Below the pieces are notes generated by a model. The model had not been told where the DNA came from. It searched no databases and was given only the letters and a program-made list of their open reading frames with translations. DNA of 14,873 nt from Anaerolineae bacterium. Its GTDB lineage: Bacteria > Chloroflexota > Anaerolineae > JAFGEY01. The translations under genes were made by a program, and so were the position numbers. Shown in pieces: positions 1 through 7,754 of this stretch (the first letter of the stretch is position 1; each line of letters opens with the position of its first letter). The DNA lies in the NCBI GenBank assembly GCA_016931365.1, contig JAFGEY010000232.1, forward strand, positions 1 to 14,873. The letters run 5' to 3'.

Positions 1-721
1 CAAAGTCGGCGCGCCCGGCGTGCAAAATGCCTTTGGTATCAACCATCATAATTCGCTTGGGGTCGGCGCCGGCGGCCATAAACAGGCGCAAAATCGCCAC
101 ATTGGCCGCGCCCGCGCCGATCATAGTGATGCTGACGTTATCCAACTGCTTGTCGACCACCTTGAGTGCGTTGACCAATCCGGCCAGGGTCACGGCGGCC
201 GTGCCCTGTTGATCGTCGTGCCACACCGGGATGCTCATTTCGGCGCGCAGCGTGTCGAGAATTCTAAAGCATTTGGGTTTTTCAATGTCTTCCAGGTTGA
301 TTCCGCCAAACGAGGGCTGGAGCAGTTTGACCGTGCGGATGAACTCGTCGGGGTCTTTGGTGTCCAGGCAAATGGGGATGGCGTCCACGCCGCCCAGGTA
401 CTTGAAAATCAGCGCCTTACCCTCCATCACCGGCATCGCCGCCTCCGGGCCGATGTCGCCCAGCCCGAGCACGCGCGTGCCGTCCGAGACAACGGCGATG
501 GTGTTGGCGCGGTTGGTGTGTTCCCAGCTCATCGCCGGGTTGGCGGCGATGTCCCGACAGGGTGCGGCGACGCCAGGTGTGTACCAGATCGAAAAATCCT
601 GGACGTCGCGCACGGGCACTTTGGGCGCTATTTGCACTTTGCCCTTGTAAAAGGGGTGGGCACGCATCGCATCGGCGCTCGGTTTCTTGGCCTTGGCAAG
701 CAGTTCTTCTTTGGAAAGCAT
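1..721 (-). CDS. NAD(P)-dependent malic enzyme, N-terminal part (runs off the window)
   Basis: Malic enzyme oxidatively decarboxylates malate to pyruvate and CO2 with reduction of NAD(P)+, in the cytoplasm, linking the TCA cycle to pyruvate. I translated the minus strand from ATG at 721; 240 residues are visible and the C-terminus lies beyond position 1. Family signatures appear in order: YTPGVA (47-52), a GDIGPEAAMPVMEGK stretch (88-102) holding the catalytic lysine, NLEDIE (142-147), HDDQQGTA (168-175), and a Rossmann GAGAANVAI (202-210). The start is supported by GGAGG seven bases upstream (ACCCTGGAGGAATTTGAAT then ATG). This is the short bacterial class without a phosphotransacetylase domain in the visible part; whether such a domain follows cannot be seen. 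The gene lies 104 bp downstream of the recombinase-like gene on the same strand and has no obvious promoter of its own, so read-through is possible. Cofactor preference cannot be decided. Confidence 0.95.
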   Translation of the reverse strand, partial: MLSKEELLAKAKKPSADAMRAHPFYKGKVQIAPKVPVRDVQDFSIWYTPGVAAPCRDIAANPAMSWEHTNRANTIAVVSDGTRVLGLGDIGPEAAMPVMEGKALIFKYLGGVDAIPICLDTKDPDEFIRTVKLLQPSFGGINLEDIEKPKCFRILDTLRAEMSIPVWHDDQQGTAAVTLAGLVNALKVVDKQLDNVSITMIGAGAANVAILRLFMAAGADPKRIMMVDTKGILHAGRADF

Positions 722-825
722 ATTCAAATTCCTCCAGGGTACAAGATGGGTTGGGTGCAAAAATAAACACAGTCCTGTAAAGATCGACACGGCTTGTGTC
801 TATGTGCATTTGGCTTATTTAACCA

Positions 826-1737
826 CTATTGATAGTTTTCGGCAAGTGTCTTGACCTTTTTGCCCGTCGACTGCCACGTAATGGGGGAAATGCCCAGCTT
901 TTGGCGCAGGCGCGTTTCTTCTACGCCGTTCACGTAATCGCGCACGATGGCCGTCCAACGCAGCATTTCAAACGAAACGCCCTTTTTAACCCCGGCCTGC
1001 TCGGCAACGTCGGTCAGTACGTATTCCAGGTTGCGCGCCGTGCATGGAAACAGCACGTCGGCAGGCGAATACGCTTCGATATAGTCGTCGAGCACCGAGA
1101 TGATCTCTTCCGACAACGGCAGCCGACGCTCTTTGGTCTGTTTACGCGGATCGTCGTAGCGAATTTCCAACACCGGGCCGTCGGGAGTGTCGCGCCGGAT
1201 GTGTCTGAGCTGTATCTCCATGCATTCCGCTTTTTTGATCGCCGTTTCCAGGAGCAGTTTGAGCAGCAAATGCGGGCGCGGATCCGACTTGGCGGCGGCC
1301 CACATCGACTGGGTGACGACAAAAGCCTTTTGCAAGTCTTGCTCGCCCAGTACTTGGGGCAGCGGCGGCTCGACACTGTGCTGGATCACTGGCGTGGCAG
1401 GGTCTTCCGGCAAGACGCCGCTCTTGTGCAGCCATTTGAAAAAGACCTTGAGCGTGGTCACCCGTCGCGCATATGACTTGGGGCTGCACGGTACACCGCG
1501 TTCGTGCCGCAGCCACTCGAGGAAAGCATTGAGGTCTTGGGTTGAGATGCGCCCGATGGGGTGGTTGTGCCCGATGTGACTGCCGAGCAGCTTGAGATCG
1601 TTGCCGAAAGCTTTGACCGTGTGTGGGCTGTACGATTCGTTTTGCATATACAGTTCAAAGACTTGCGATGCCTGGAGCAGTGTCGATGAGGAAGACAGGG
1701 CAGCCAGGCCGGTTTGAGTTTCCTTATGTTCAGACAT
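826..1737 (-). CDS. Tyrosine recombinase-like protein with degenerate active site
   Basis: 303 residues with the layout of a XerC/XerD-type phage integrase: a SAM-like core-binding domain (about 20-110; the YSPHTVKAFGNDLK and LKVFFKWLHKSG segments are typical) and a catalytic-fold domain (about 125-300). Aligned by eye to the family motifs, K202 (TKERRLPL) and R260 (EMLRW) are kept. The first arginine is K168 (TAIKKAE in place of TGLRxxE), the HxLRH histidines are E257 and W261, the LGH histidine is I283, and no tyrosine sits where the nucleophile should be (G292; the only late tyrosine is Y302). The fold is therefore recognisable but strand-transfer chemistry looks lost. It could be a DNA-binding regulator or architectural protein. 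Start ATG has AAGGAG upstream and a good promoter at 1774-1802. No att-like repeats or other phage genes are adjacent. Gene ends TAG. Confidence 0.8.
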   Translation of the reverse strand: MSEHKETQTGLAALSSSSTLLQASQVFELYMQNESYSPHTVKAFGNDLKLLGSHIGHNHPIGRISTQDLNAFLEWLRHERGVPCSPKSYARRVTTLKVFFKWLHKSGVLPEDPATPVIQHSVEPPLPQVLGEQDLQKAFVVTQSMWAAAKSDPRPHLLLKLLLETAIKKAECMEIQLRHIRRDTPDGPVLEIRYDDPRKQTKERRLPLSEEIISVLDDYIEAYSPADVLFPCTARNLEYVLTDVAEQAGVKKGVSFEMLRWTAIVRDYVNGVEETRLRQKLGISPITWQSTGKKVKTLAENYQ

Positions 1738-1773
1738 AATCTACTCCTTTTCGTATAGCAGTTTTTTATGTCT

Positions 1774-1802
1774 ATTTTACACCCAAATCTACATTACGTC
1801 AA
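1774..1802 (-). promoter_or_regulatory. Sigma70-type promoter of the recombinase-like gene
   Basis: On the minus strand TTGACG (1797-1802) is followed after exactly 17 bp by TAAAAT (1774-1779). Transcription would begin near 1767, giving a leader of about 30 nt with AAGGAG before the ATG at 1737. Read by eye. Confidence 0.65.
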
Positions 1803-1814
1803 GTAGGAAATGAT

Positions 1815-1848
1815 AAAAAAAACGGGGCAACCGGCCGGCTGCCCCGTT
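1815..1848 (-). terminator. Intrinsic terminator of the csp-fkbp operon
   Basis: A perfect 9-bp inverted repeat AACGGGGCA/TGCCCCGTT (1821-1829 and 1840-1848) encloses a 10-nt GC-rich loop. On the minus strand it is followed by a run of eight T (1815-1822, the first two pairing in the stem). It lies just past the fkbp stop and before the recombinase-like gene's promoter, so it separates the two transcription units. Confidence 0.9.
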
Positions 1849-1869
1849 CTCTGTTCTGACACAGTGCGC

Positions 1870-2367
1870 TTAATGGTGATGTCCGTCGCCGTGGACGTGC
1901 CCGTGGGCCAGTTCTTCGTCGGTGGCGACGCGCAAGGCGGCGATTTTGACCTGAAAGTTCAGCGTTTCGCCGGCGAGCGGGTGATTAAAGTTGAGCAGCA
2001 CACCTTGCGGGCGGATTTCGACGACGGTGGCAGGAAATACGCGCCCCGATTGGTTGCTCATTTGCAGGGTCTGGCCTACCTGGAGCTTCATCTCGGAGGG
2101 AAAGGTGGAGCTGGGCACAACCTGGAAAGCGTTGGGGTCAATCTCTCCATACGCTTCGGCAGGCGGCACGCTGACATCCTTTTCATCGCCAACAACCATG
2201 CCGGTTAGAGCTTTTTCCAGCCCAGGGATGATCTGGCCGCGTCCGTGCAAAAACTCCAAGGGGCCGCGTCCTTCCGATGAGTCGACGATCTGACCATTGT
2301 CCAGGCGCAACGTATAAGCCATGCTGACAATGAGATCATTGGTAACGGTCAGGGGAGAATCGCTCAT
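1870..2367 (-). CDS. SlyD-like FKBP-type peptidyl-prolyl cis-trans isomerase with His-rich tail
   Basis: 165 residues. FKBP-type isomerases catalyse cis-trans rotation at prolyl bonds; the SlyD group is also a chaperone and binds metals. Visible parts: FKBP half-domain with [21 protein letters not shown] (about 29-49) and [14 protein letters not shown], an insert-in-flap chaperone domain (about 75-130) beginning [11 protein letters not shown], then [13 protein letters not shown] (126-138) closing the FKBP core. The C-terminus ends [12 protein letters not shown], six histidines in twelve residues, a likely Ni/Zn-binding tail as in SlyD but much shorter than in E. coli. Cytoplasmic, with no signal peptide. 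The start overlaps the csp stop as ATGA, so translation is probably coupled to csp. A terminator follows at 1815-1848. Confidence 0.92.
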   Translation of the reverse strand: MSDSPLTVTNDLIVSMAYTLRLDNGQIVDSSEGRGPLEFLHGRGQIIPGLEKALTGMVVGDEKDVSVPPAEAYGEIDPNAFQVVPSSTFPSEMKLQVGQTLQMSNQSGRVFPATVVEIRPQGVLLNFNHPLAGETLNFQVKIAALRVATDEELAHGHVHGDGHHH

Positions 2368-2582
2368 TGGGCTGTCAATTTTTTCACGTTGGCAGCGGCA
2401 GGGCCCTTTTGTCCCTGCTCGACGGTGAATTCGACCCGGTCGCCCTCGGCCAAGTCCTTAAAACCTTCGCTGACGATGGCTGAAAAGTGTACGAAAACGT
2501 CCGATCCCGCATCGCGGGTGATAAATCCGTACCCTTTTTTCCCATCAAACCACTTGACGGTTCCTGTTTCTGTTTGAGACAT
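2364..2582 (-). CDS. CspA-family cold-shock protein
   Basis: 72 residues forming one cold-shock domain, an OB fold that binds single-stranded RNA and DNA and melts RNA structure. RNP1 is KGYGFI (16-21) and RNP2 is VFVHF (29-33); the opening [15 protein letters not shown] is diagnostic. Length is normal for the family. The start has AAGGAG eight bases upstream. It is first in an operon with the FKBP gene (ATGA overlap), an arrangement that pairs an RNA chaperone with a protein foldase. Its promoter (2703-2731) leaves a leader of about 114 nt with two hairpins, the second looking like an intrinsic terminator, so expression is probably controlled in the leader. Which paralogue of the csp family this is cannot be told. 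Confidence 0.96.
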   Translation of the reverse strand: MSQTETGTVKWFDGKKGYGFITRDAGSDVFVHFSAIVSEGFKDLAEGDRVEFTVEQGQKGPAAANVKKLTAQ

Positions 2583-2597
2583 TTTTTACTCCTTGAT

Positions 2598-2634
2598 AAA
2601 AAATGCCGTCTGAACCAACAAGTTCAGACGGCAT
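2598..2634 (-). terminator. Terminator-like hairpin in the csp leader (possible attenuator)
   Basis: A perfect 13-bp inverted repeat (ATGCCGTCTGAAC at 2603-2615, GTTCAGACGGCAT at 2622-2634) with a 6-nt loop is followed on the minus strand by six T (2598-2603). The structure lies between the csp promoter and its AAGGAG, so most transcripts would stop before csp unless it is bypassed. The outer 12 bases of each arm equal the 12-base Neisseria DNA uptake sequence. Confidence 0.75.
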
Positions 2635-2642
2635 ATGGTTTG

Positions 2643-2670
2643 GCATATCATATGTGGACATATCATATGC
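2643..2670 (-). promoter_or_regulatory. AT-rich second hairpin in the csp leader
   Basis: Two copies of CATATCATATG (2644-2654 and 2659-2669, plus strand) lie 15 bp apart. Because the unit is nearly self-complementary, the RNA from the minus strand can form GCATAT/ATATGC plus ATATG/CATAT stems around one G-G mismatch with a 4-nt TCCA loop. This weak stem directly precedes the strong hairpin and could be the temperature-responsive part of the leader (inference). Confidence 0.5.
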
Positions 2671-2702
2671 AACGTGTATGATGTAGAACTCACTGTGGCT
2701 CA

Positions 2703-2731
2703 AGTATACTTGAAATGGAGCCGTGAGTCAA
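2703..2731 (-). promoter_or_regulatory. Promoter of the csp-fkbp operon
   Basis: Minus strand TTGACT (2726-2731), 17 bp, TATACT (2703-2708). The -10 sits in a 14-bp palindrome, TCAAGTATACTTGA (2700-2713). The predicted start near 2696 gives a leader of about 114 nt, long as is usual for csp genes. Confidence 0.65.
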
Positions 2732-2739
2732 ACTTGGGT

Positions 2740-2768
2740 TTGACCAAATATCTGAAAACGGGTATCAT
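2740..2768 (+). promoter_or_regulatory. Promoter of the deoB-yihY operon
   Basis: Plus strand TTGACC (2740-2745), 17 bp, TATCAT (2763-2768). Its -35 lies 8 bp from the -35 of the divergent csp promoter; together they make the inverted repeat GTCAAAC/GTTTGAC (2727-2733 and 2738-2744). Transcription would begin near 2775, about 20 nt before the ATG. Confidence 0.65.
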
Positions 2769-2795
2769 TCCTGCATTGCCGAACGGGAGTTGGCT

Positions 2796-4013
2796 ATGTA
2801 TGGTATCAATCGGGTGATTTTGATCGTATTGGATAGCGTTGGCGTTGGTGCGCTGCCCGACGCGGCCGAGTTTGGCCCGCAGGACGCGGTTTCAAATACG
2901 CTGGCCCACACGGCCCGGGCGGTGGGCGGGCTGAATTTGCCCTATTTTCAACAAATGGGGCTGGGCAACATCGCCTTGATGAACGACCAGCCGGTTCTTG
3001 GCGTGCCTGCCGTGGAGCATCCAGCGGGCGCTTATGGCCGGATGGCTCAAGGCTCAAAAGGCAAAGACACCACCGTCGGGCACTGGGAAATCGCCGGTGT
3101 GTGCTCGGTCAGGCCGCTGCCCACCTTTCCCGATGGGTTTCCGGCCCAGGTCATCGACGAATTTGAGCGGCGCAGCGGGCGCAAAGCGCTGGGCAATTAC
3201 GCCGCCTCAGGCACGGTGATCATCCAGGATTTGGGCGACGAACACGTGCGCACCGGACGCCCCATCGTCTACACCTCGGCGGACAGCGTGTTTCAAATCG
3301 CGATGCACGAGGGGGTCATTCCGATCCAGGAGCAGTACCACATCTGCGAGATCGCGCGCGAGATGTTGCAGGGCGATTATAACGTGGGGCGGGTGATCGC
3401 GCGGCCCTTTAGCGGCCCCATCGATGGCCGATACGTGCGCACCCTCAACCGGCGCGACTTTTCTGCGCCGCCGCCGCACCCGACGATCCTGGATCGACTC
3501 CAGACAGCCGGACAGCGGGTGATGGCGGTAGGCAAGATCGAGGACATTTTCGCCCATCGCGGCATCACCGACGCGATCCACAGCACCGACAACATAGCCG
3601 GCATCGACGCAACCTTGAAATTTATGCGCGAGGGCGATGGGGGGCTGATTTTCGCCAACCTGGTCGATTTTGATATGCTCTACGGTCACCGCAACGATCC
3701 GCACGGCTATGCCGGCGCGCTGGAAGCCGTCGATGCGCGTGTGCCCGAACTGCTGGATGCGCTTGTCTCCGGCGACGTGCTCTTTTTTACCGCCGATCAC
3801 GGTAATGACCCCACCACATCGAGCACCGATCACTCGCGCGAGTACGTGCCCTTGCTGGCTTGTGGCGAGCGGGTGCGGGCCGGGCTGAATCTGGGCACGC
3901 GCCCCACTTTTGCTGACCTCGGCGCGACGGTCGCCGATTTGCTCGGCCTCGGCGCGATCCCTGTAGGTAGCAGTTTTGCGTCAGAATTGCTGAAAGTGAG
4001 TATTTTTCAATGA
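2796..4013 (+). CDS. deoB: Phosphopentomutase
   Basis: 405 residues. DeoB interconverts ribose 1-phosphate (or deoxyribose 1-phosphate) and the 5-phosphate, feeding nucleoside sugars into central metabolism; it is a cytoplasmic, Mn-dependent member of the alkaline phosphatase superfamily. Visible: metal-site [13 protein letters not shown] (11-23), the [13 protein letters not shown] stretch (89-101) with the phospho-accepting threonine, a cap-domain region in the middle, [17 protein letters not shown] (286-302), [24 protein letters not shown] (metal ligands D334, H335, H346). Length is that of the family. I chose ATG at 2796, because GGGAG lies 6 bases before it; the in-frame TTG at 2790 touches that ribosome site. 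The stop overlaps the next start (ATGA), so the two genes are probably translated together. No purine phosphorylase or deoxyribose-phosphate aldolase is next to it. Confidence 0.97.
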   Translation: MYGINRVILIVLDSVGVGALPDAAEFGPQDAVSNTLAHTARAVGGLNLPYFQQMGLGNIALMNDQPVLGVPAVEHPAGAYGRMAQGSKGKDTTVGHWEIAGVCSVRPLPTFPDGFPAQVIDEFERRSGRKALGNYAASGTVIIQDLGDEHVRTGRPIVYTSADSVFQIAMHEGVIPIQEQYHICEIAREMLQGDYNVGRVIARPFSGPIDGRYVRTLNRRDFSAPPPHPTILDRLQTAGQRVMAVGKIEDIFAHRGITDAIHSTDNIAGIDATLKFMREGDGGLIFANLVDFDMLYGHRNDPHGYAGALEAVDARVPELLDALVSGDVLFFTADHGNDPTTSSTDHSREYVPLLACGERVRAGLNLGTRPTFADLGATVADLLGLGAIPVGSSFASELLKVSIFQ

Positions 4014-5008
4014 AAAAACCTCCGCGTGCGCACCCGCAATGGCTGACCGTTGGCTTTTGGCAGCGATTGGGCCAGCGTTTTGATCGTTATACGGGCGGCC
4101 TGCCGACGATTTTGCGTCGCGTCACGCTCAACTATGCGCGGCACGAGTGCTCGGTGCGGGCGGCGGCGATTGCCTACTATATCCTGCTCTCGTTTTTCCC
4201 GCTGGTTCTCTTGTTGATCACGGTCAGCAGCTCGTTTCTGACCGATGCGGAAACCAAAGCGTTGGTGTTCGAGTTTGTTGACCGCTATCTGCCCAGCGCC
4301 GATCAGTTGGTCGAGTTGAACATCGGTCAATTGCTGCGCTACCGCACCGTGGCTAGCGTGCTGTCGATGCTCGGCCTGTTTTGGTCGGGCGGCAACGTCT
4401 TTGCCGGCCTCCACCGCGCGCTCAACGCCATTTGCGACGTCGAACAGCCGCGTTCGTTCTGGTGGCAGCGGTTGCTCAGCCTGGCCTCGGTCGGCCTGAT
4501 CTTGTTCACCTTTGCCCTGTCGCTGGGACTCACCACTATGGGCAAGATCATCAGCCAGCTGCCCAACCTTTCATTGGGGTTGATTTCGGTCGAGACGGGG
4601 CAAATCTGGGGGCGGGTTACTTCTTTGATCGGTTTCGCGCCCACCATTTTGCTTTTTTACACCATCTACCGGCTGTTGTCGAACATGAACATGCGCTGGT
4701 GGGAGTGGGTGCCGGGGGCGGTCCTGGGCGGGTTGTTCTGGGAACTGGGCAAGCAGCTTTTTGCCCACTATGTGATCAATTTCAAGCCTTACAACCTGAT
4801 TTACGGAACGTTGGGGAAATTTATCGCCTTTATCATTTGGTCGTATTACACCGGCATGATTCTGTTGATCGGCGCCGAGCTGTCCGTCGTGATAAGCGGG
4901 GTGTGGCGAGAGCGCCGGGCGGAGCGGGCCAAAATCCGCCAGACGATCAAGGCGGCCATTCGCCGCACGGCGGTGCGCCACAAGACCCAGGAAACCGCGA
5001 TCGAGTGA
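4010..5008 (+). CDS. YihY/BrkB family inner membrane protein
   Basis: 332 residues with six predicted membrane segments (about 51-76, 115-138, 155-180, 203-224, 232-255, 268-296). The family marks are the [23 protein letters not shown] opening around residues 42-64, the [20 protein letters not shown] block (123-142), and the C-terminal [27 protein letters not shown] block. The C-terminal tail (about 299-332) is highly basic and presumably cytoplasmic. The family was once called ribonuclease BN by mistake; its true function is unknown. It is coupled to deoB by an ATGA overlap, but no functional link is obvious. It meets the TPR gene tail to tail with only 6 bp between stop codons and no terminator between them. 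Confidence 0.9.
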   Translation: MKKPPRAHPQWLTVGFWQRLGQRFDRYTGGLPTILRRVTLNYARHECSVRAAAIAYYILLSFFPLVLLLITVSSSFLTDAETKALVFEFVDRYLPSADQLVELNIGQLLRYRTVASVLSMLGLFWSGGNVFAGLHRALNAICDVEQPRSFWWQRLLSLASVGLILFTFALSLGLTTMGKIISQLPNLSLGLISVETGQIWGRVTSLIGFAPTILLFYTIYRLLSNMNMRWWEWVPGAVLGGLFWELGKQLFAHYVINFKPYNLIYGTLGKFIAFIIWSYYTGMILLIGAELSVVISGVWRERRAERAKIRQTIKAAIRRTAVRHKTQETAIE

Positions 5009-5014
5009 GCGGTC

Positions 5015-6313
5015 TTATGTTTTGGCCGACAGGATAATAACCAGGCTGGCCGTCCACGAGTAGACGATCCAGCCCAGACCAAAAATCACCCCGAATATCC
5101 CCGCCAATACCCAACCCCACGAGCCGATCAGGGCAAAAATTGACGCGCCCAGGCCGCACAGCGCCATCAGCACGCTGTAGACGGCAAGCGTGACCCGTCC
5201 CCAGCCCGGATCGGCGCGAAAGACGCCGGCTACCGGCACGAGCATCGCCAGCGCCGCCGCCGCAAGGACGAAAAACCCTGCATTGCCATACGCAACAAGC
5301 AATCCAATCCCCAAAATGACGCCAACCAACGCCGTGATCAGGCAGGCCGCCGCCCAGTTCGATGCCTTGACCTCTTCTTCGGGCAGGGCCAGCCGGCCCA
5401 GCGGGTCAAAGCGCAGCGCCAGGGCGAACAGCGGGCGTGAAACCCAGGTGAAAACCGCAAACAAGAACCAGATCAGCGAGAGCGGCAGCACGATCACGTA
5501 CAGCAACGGCGCCTGCCGGGCGATGACGCGCAGCGCGTGCCACGCGCCGGCGACGACGGCGACCGTCTCGCCCTGCTCGGCGCGCGTCAGGCGCGACATC
5601 CACAAAAAGTAGCGCAGCAGCCAACGATAGAGCAGATTGCGCGCCTTGAGCGCTTCGAGCACGCCCTGCCGCGCCCAGTCGGACATGGGATCGAGGCGCA
5701 ACGCCTCTTTGAAATGGACGACTGCCTGTTGGTGATCGCCGCGATGGAGCAGCGCCCAGCCCTGGTTGGCCTGGGTGAGCGCGCTTTCGGGGTTGCGGGC
5801 CAGCGCCTTTTTGAGCGTGTGGTCGGCCTCGTCTCGCTGCCCCAGGTTGACCAGGGCCATCCCGCGCAGGTTGGCGCAGAGGGTGTGCTCGGGATCCCAT
5901 TTCAGCCCCTCCTCGGCGGCGTTGAGCGCACGCTTCCAGTTCTTTTGGCGCACATAGATGCGCGCCAGGCCGGCGTAATAGGAGGCGTTTTCGGGGTCGA
6001 GGCGCAGCGCCTCCTGGATCGCCTTGAGCGCGCTGCCGGCGCGGCCCAGTTCGAGCAGGGCCAGCGATTGCACATGGTAGCCGTCGGGCAGATTCGGCTC
6101 GGCGCCGATCGCGCTCTCGGCATCGCGCAGGGCCTCGGTATTGCGGTCTTGCAGGTACAGCGTATAACCGAGCAGCGCGTGCGCGCGCGCGTCGTCGGGC
6201 GCGTGGGCCAGCCATTCGCACAGCACACGCCCGGCGTCGGCGTAGCGCTTGAGGTCGAGCAGGGTTTGCGCCTGCGCGTGATAGGTTTCAATGGTTGAGC
6301 GTTGATCGGTCAT
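5015..6313 (-). CDS. TPR-repeat protein with C-terminal membrane domain
   Basis: 432 residues. Residues 1 to about 225 are about six tandem 34-residue TPR units, with the usual small/aromatic pattern (ALLGYTLYLQDRNTEAL, YAGLARIYVRQKNWKRAL, ANQGWALLHRGDHQQAV, each ending in a DP or NP turn). After a basic linker (WLLRYFLWMSRLTR) come about five hydrophobic spans (roughly 268-290, 318-341, 346-364, 373-395, 400-428). The N-terminal TPR scaffold is therefore probably cytoplasmic and anchored by the C-terminal half. I do not recognise the membrane domain. No Shine-Dalgarno sequence is visible before the ATG (GCGATAAAACA precedes it). It lies 66 bp after the TPR-AAA+ gene on the same strand; the shared TPR feature suggests a common assembly (inference). 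Confidence 0.85.
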   Translation of the reverse strand: MTDQRSTIETYHAQAQTLLDLKRYADAGRVLCEWLAHAPDDARAHALLGYTLYLQDRNTEALRDAESAIGAEPNLPDGYHVQSLALLELGRAGSALKAIQEALRLDPENASYYAGLARIYVRQKNWKRALNAAEEGLKWDPEHTLCANLRGMALVNLGQRDEADHTLKKALARNPESALTQANQGWALLHRGDHQQAVVHFKEALRLDPMSDWARQGVLEALKARNLLYRWLLRYFLWMSRLTRAEQGETVAVVAGAWHALRVIARQAPLLYVIVLPLSLIWFLFAVFTWVSRPLFALALRFDPLGRLALPEEEVKASNWAAACLITALVGVILGIGLLVAYGNAGFFVLAAAALAMLVPVAGVFRADPGWGRVTLAVYSVLMALCGLGASIFALIGSWGWVLAGIFGVIFGLGWIVYSWTASLVIILSAKT

Positions 6314-6363
6314 TGTTTTATCGCTGGTCTGAACATACGCTGTTGGCAGGATGTCGTCCTGGT

Positions 6364-6378
6364 AGGGGCCTCGCCCCT
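6364..6378 (-). repeat. Short GC hairpin between the AAA+ and TPR genes
   Basis: AGGGGC (6364-6369), loop CTC, GCCCCT (6373-6378), directly after the AAA+ gene's stop. There is no T-run after it on the minus strand, so it is not a standard terminator; it may be an mRNA 3'-end or processing stem. Confidence 0.4.
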
Positions 6379-6379
6379 G

Positions 6380-7738
6380 CTATTTCGAAATTTTGAGATA
6401 ATCCAGGATGTCGTCGTACAGCCCACCCTGGTTGGAATAGATCGCGTAATTGCGCGCCGTGGCGAACCATTCCTGGGTCGTCGCGTGGACGCCTTTGAGC
6501 GCGGCTTGCAGGTCGTGCGTGGTCAGCGGCCTGGGCCGGCCCGACTGCATTGCTTCGCGCAGCTTGACCTCGACGGCGCGGTCGACAAGCCCCTTGAGGT
6601 CGGCGCCGGAAAACTCGTCGGTTTGGCGGGCCAGGCGGCCCCAGTCGATCGGTTCGGCGGGTTTTCCGGCCAGCATCAATTTGAGGATCGCTTCGCGCGC
6701 CGGGGCGTCGGGCGGCGGGACGAAAATGACCCGGTCGAAACGCCCCGGCCGGCGCAGCGCCGGATCGACGTGCCAGGGCGCGTTGGTGGCGGCGAGGATC
6801 AGCACGCCCTCGTTGTCGGCGTCGACGCCGTCCAGTTCGGCCAGAAACTGGTTGATGATCTTGCGCCCGGCGCTGTAGCGCATGTCGGAGCGGCTGGCCC
6901 CCAGCGCGTCGACCTCGTCGATAAAGAGCACGCAGGGCGTGTTGTGGCGGGCCAGTTCAAAGATGCCATGCAGCTTGCGCTCGCTCTCGCCGATGTACAT
7001 GTCGAGCACGTCGTGCAGGCCAATCGAGATGAAACGCGCCTTGACTTCGCCGGCGGTGGCGCGGGCAAGGTAGGTTTTGCCGCAGCCCGGCGGGCCGTAC
7101 ATCAGGATGCCGCCGCCGATCTGTTTGCCGTAGGCCTGATAGATGTCGGGATGGGTCAGCGGGTAGATGATTTTCAGGCGGATTTCTTCCTTGAGTTTGT
7201 CCATCCCGCCCACATTTTGAAAAGAGATTTTGGGCCGCTCGACGAGGTCGCTGGCGTCGTCGTCCTGATCGGCGACCGGCAGTTCCGCCTGCCGGTCATC
7301 GCGATCCGCGCCGTCGTCCGGCCCCTCGACCTGGGGCGCCTTGAGCCGGTTTTCCAGCTCGGGATCGACCAGCGACGGATCGAGGTCGACGGCGTTGCGG
7401 TAGGCGCGGGCGGCCGCGGCGAGATTGTTCGCCGCGATGTACAGCCGCGCCGCCAGCAGGTGCACCTCGGCGGGCGGGCTGCCTTCCTTGAGCATCTGCT
7501 CGACGACCACCAGGGCCACGTCGGGCTTGTTTTGTTCGACGTAGGTGCGGGCCAGCGCCAGTTTGATTTCGTGGTCGTCCGGCGCGAGGTCGAGCGCGCG
7601 GCGGTAGCTGGCCCCGGCCCCGGCGTAATCCTGGGCCGCGAAGAGCAGGTCGCCGAGGTGTTTGTGCAGCGGCGCCGAGTTGGGCGCGGCGGCGATGGCC
7701 TCGCGGATCGCTTGGATCAGGGCATCGTTTGTGGGCAT
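6380..7738 (-). CDS. AAA+ ATPase with N-terminal TPR repeats
   Basis: 452 residues. N-terminal TPR units (about 4-120, e.g. HLGDLLFAAQDYAGAGASYRRALDLAPDD) are followed by an acidic linker (about 135-168) and one classical AAA module of the Cdc48/Vps4 kind: Walker A GPPGCGKT (215-222), pore-loop region MYIGES, Walker B VLFIDEVD (270-277), sensor-1 N319 in AATNAP, and arginine fingers in RRPGRFDR (329-336). All catalytic residues are present. Such ATPases remodel or unfold proteins as ring hexamers; the TPRs probably choose the substrate. I chose ATG at 7738, which has AAGGA upstream, over the in-frame start at 7792, which lies inside a repeat. No protease subunit is nearby. The neighbouring TPR membrane protein is a plausible partner or adaptor (inference). 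Confidence 0.92.
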   Translation of the reverse strand: MPTNDALIQAIREAIAAAPNSAPLHKHLGDLLFAAQDYAGAGASYRRALDLAPDDHEIKLALARTYVEQNKPDVALVVVEQMLKEGSPPAEVHLLAARLYIAANNLAAAARAYRNAVDLDPSLVDPELENRLKAPQVEGPDDGADRDDRQAELPVADQDDDASDLVERPKISFQNVGGMDKLKEEIRLKIIYPLTHPDIYQAYGKQIGGGILMYGPPGCGKTYLARATAGEVKARFISIGLHDVLDMYIGESERKLHGIFELARHNTPCVLFIDEVDALGASRSDMRYSAGRKIINQFLAELDGVDADNEGVLILAATNAPWHVDPALRRPGRFDRVIFVPPPDAPAREAILKLMLAGKPAEPIDWGRLARQTDEFSGADLKGLVDRAVEVKLREAMQSGRPRPLTTHDLQAALKGVHATTQEWFATARNYAIYSNQGGLYDDILDYLKISK

Positions 7739-7754
7739 AAAATATCCTTTTTCG

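Noticed and set aside
20..766. 248-residue open frame on the plus strand
   Set aside because: It is antisense to the malic enzyme, whose motifs are unmistakable; the plus product has no recognisable feature.
786..800. GACAC/GTGTC inverted repeat as terminator of the recombinase-like gene
   Set aside because: Only 5 bp with no T-run; too weak.
2727..2744. GTCAAAC/GTTTGAC palindrome as a repressor operator
   Set aside because: It is explained by the two facing-away -35 boxes of the divergent promoters; a repressor is not excluded but not needed.
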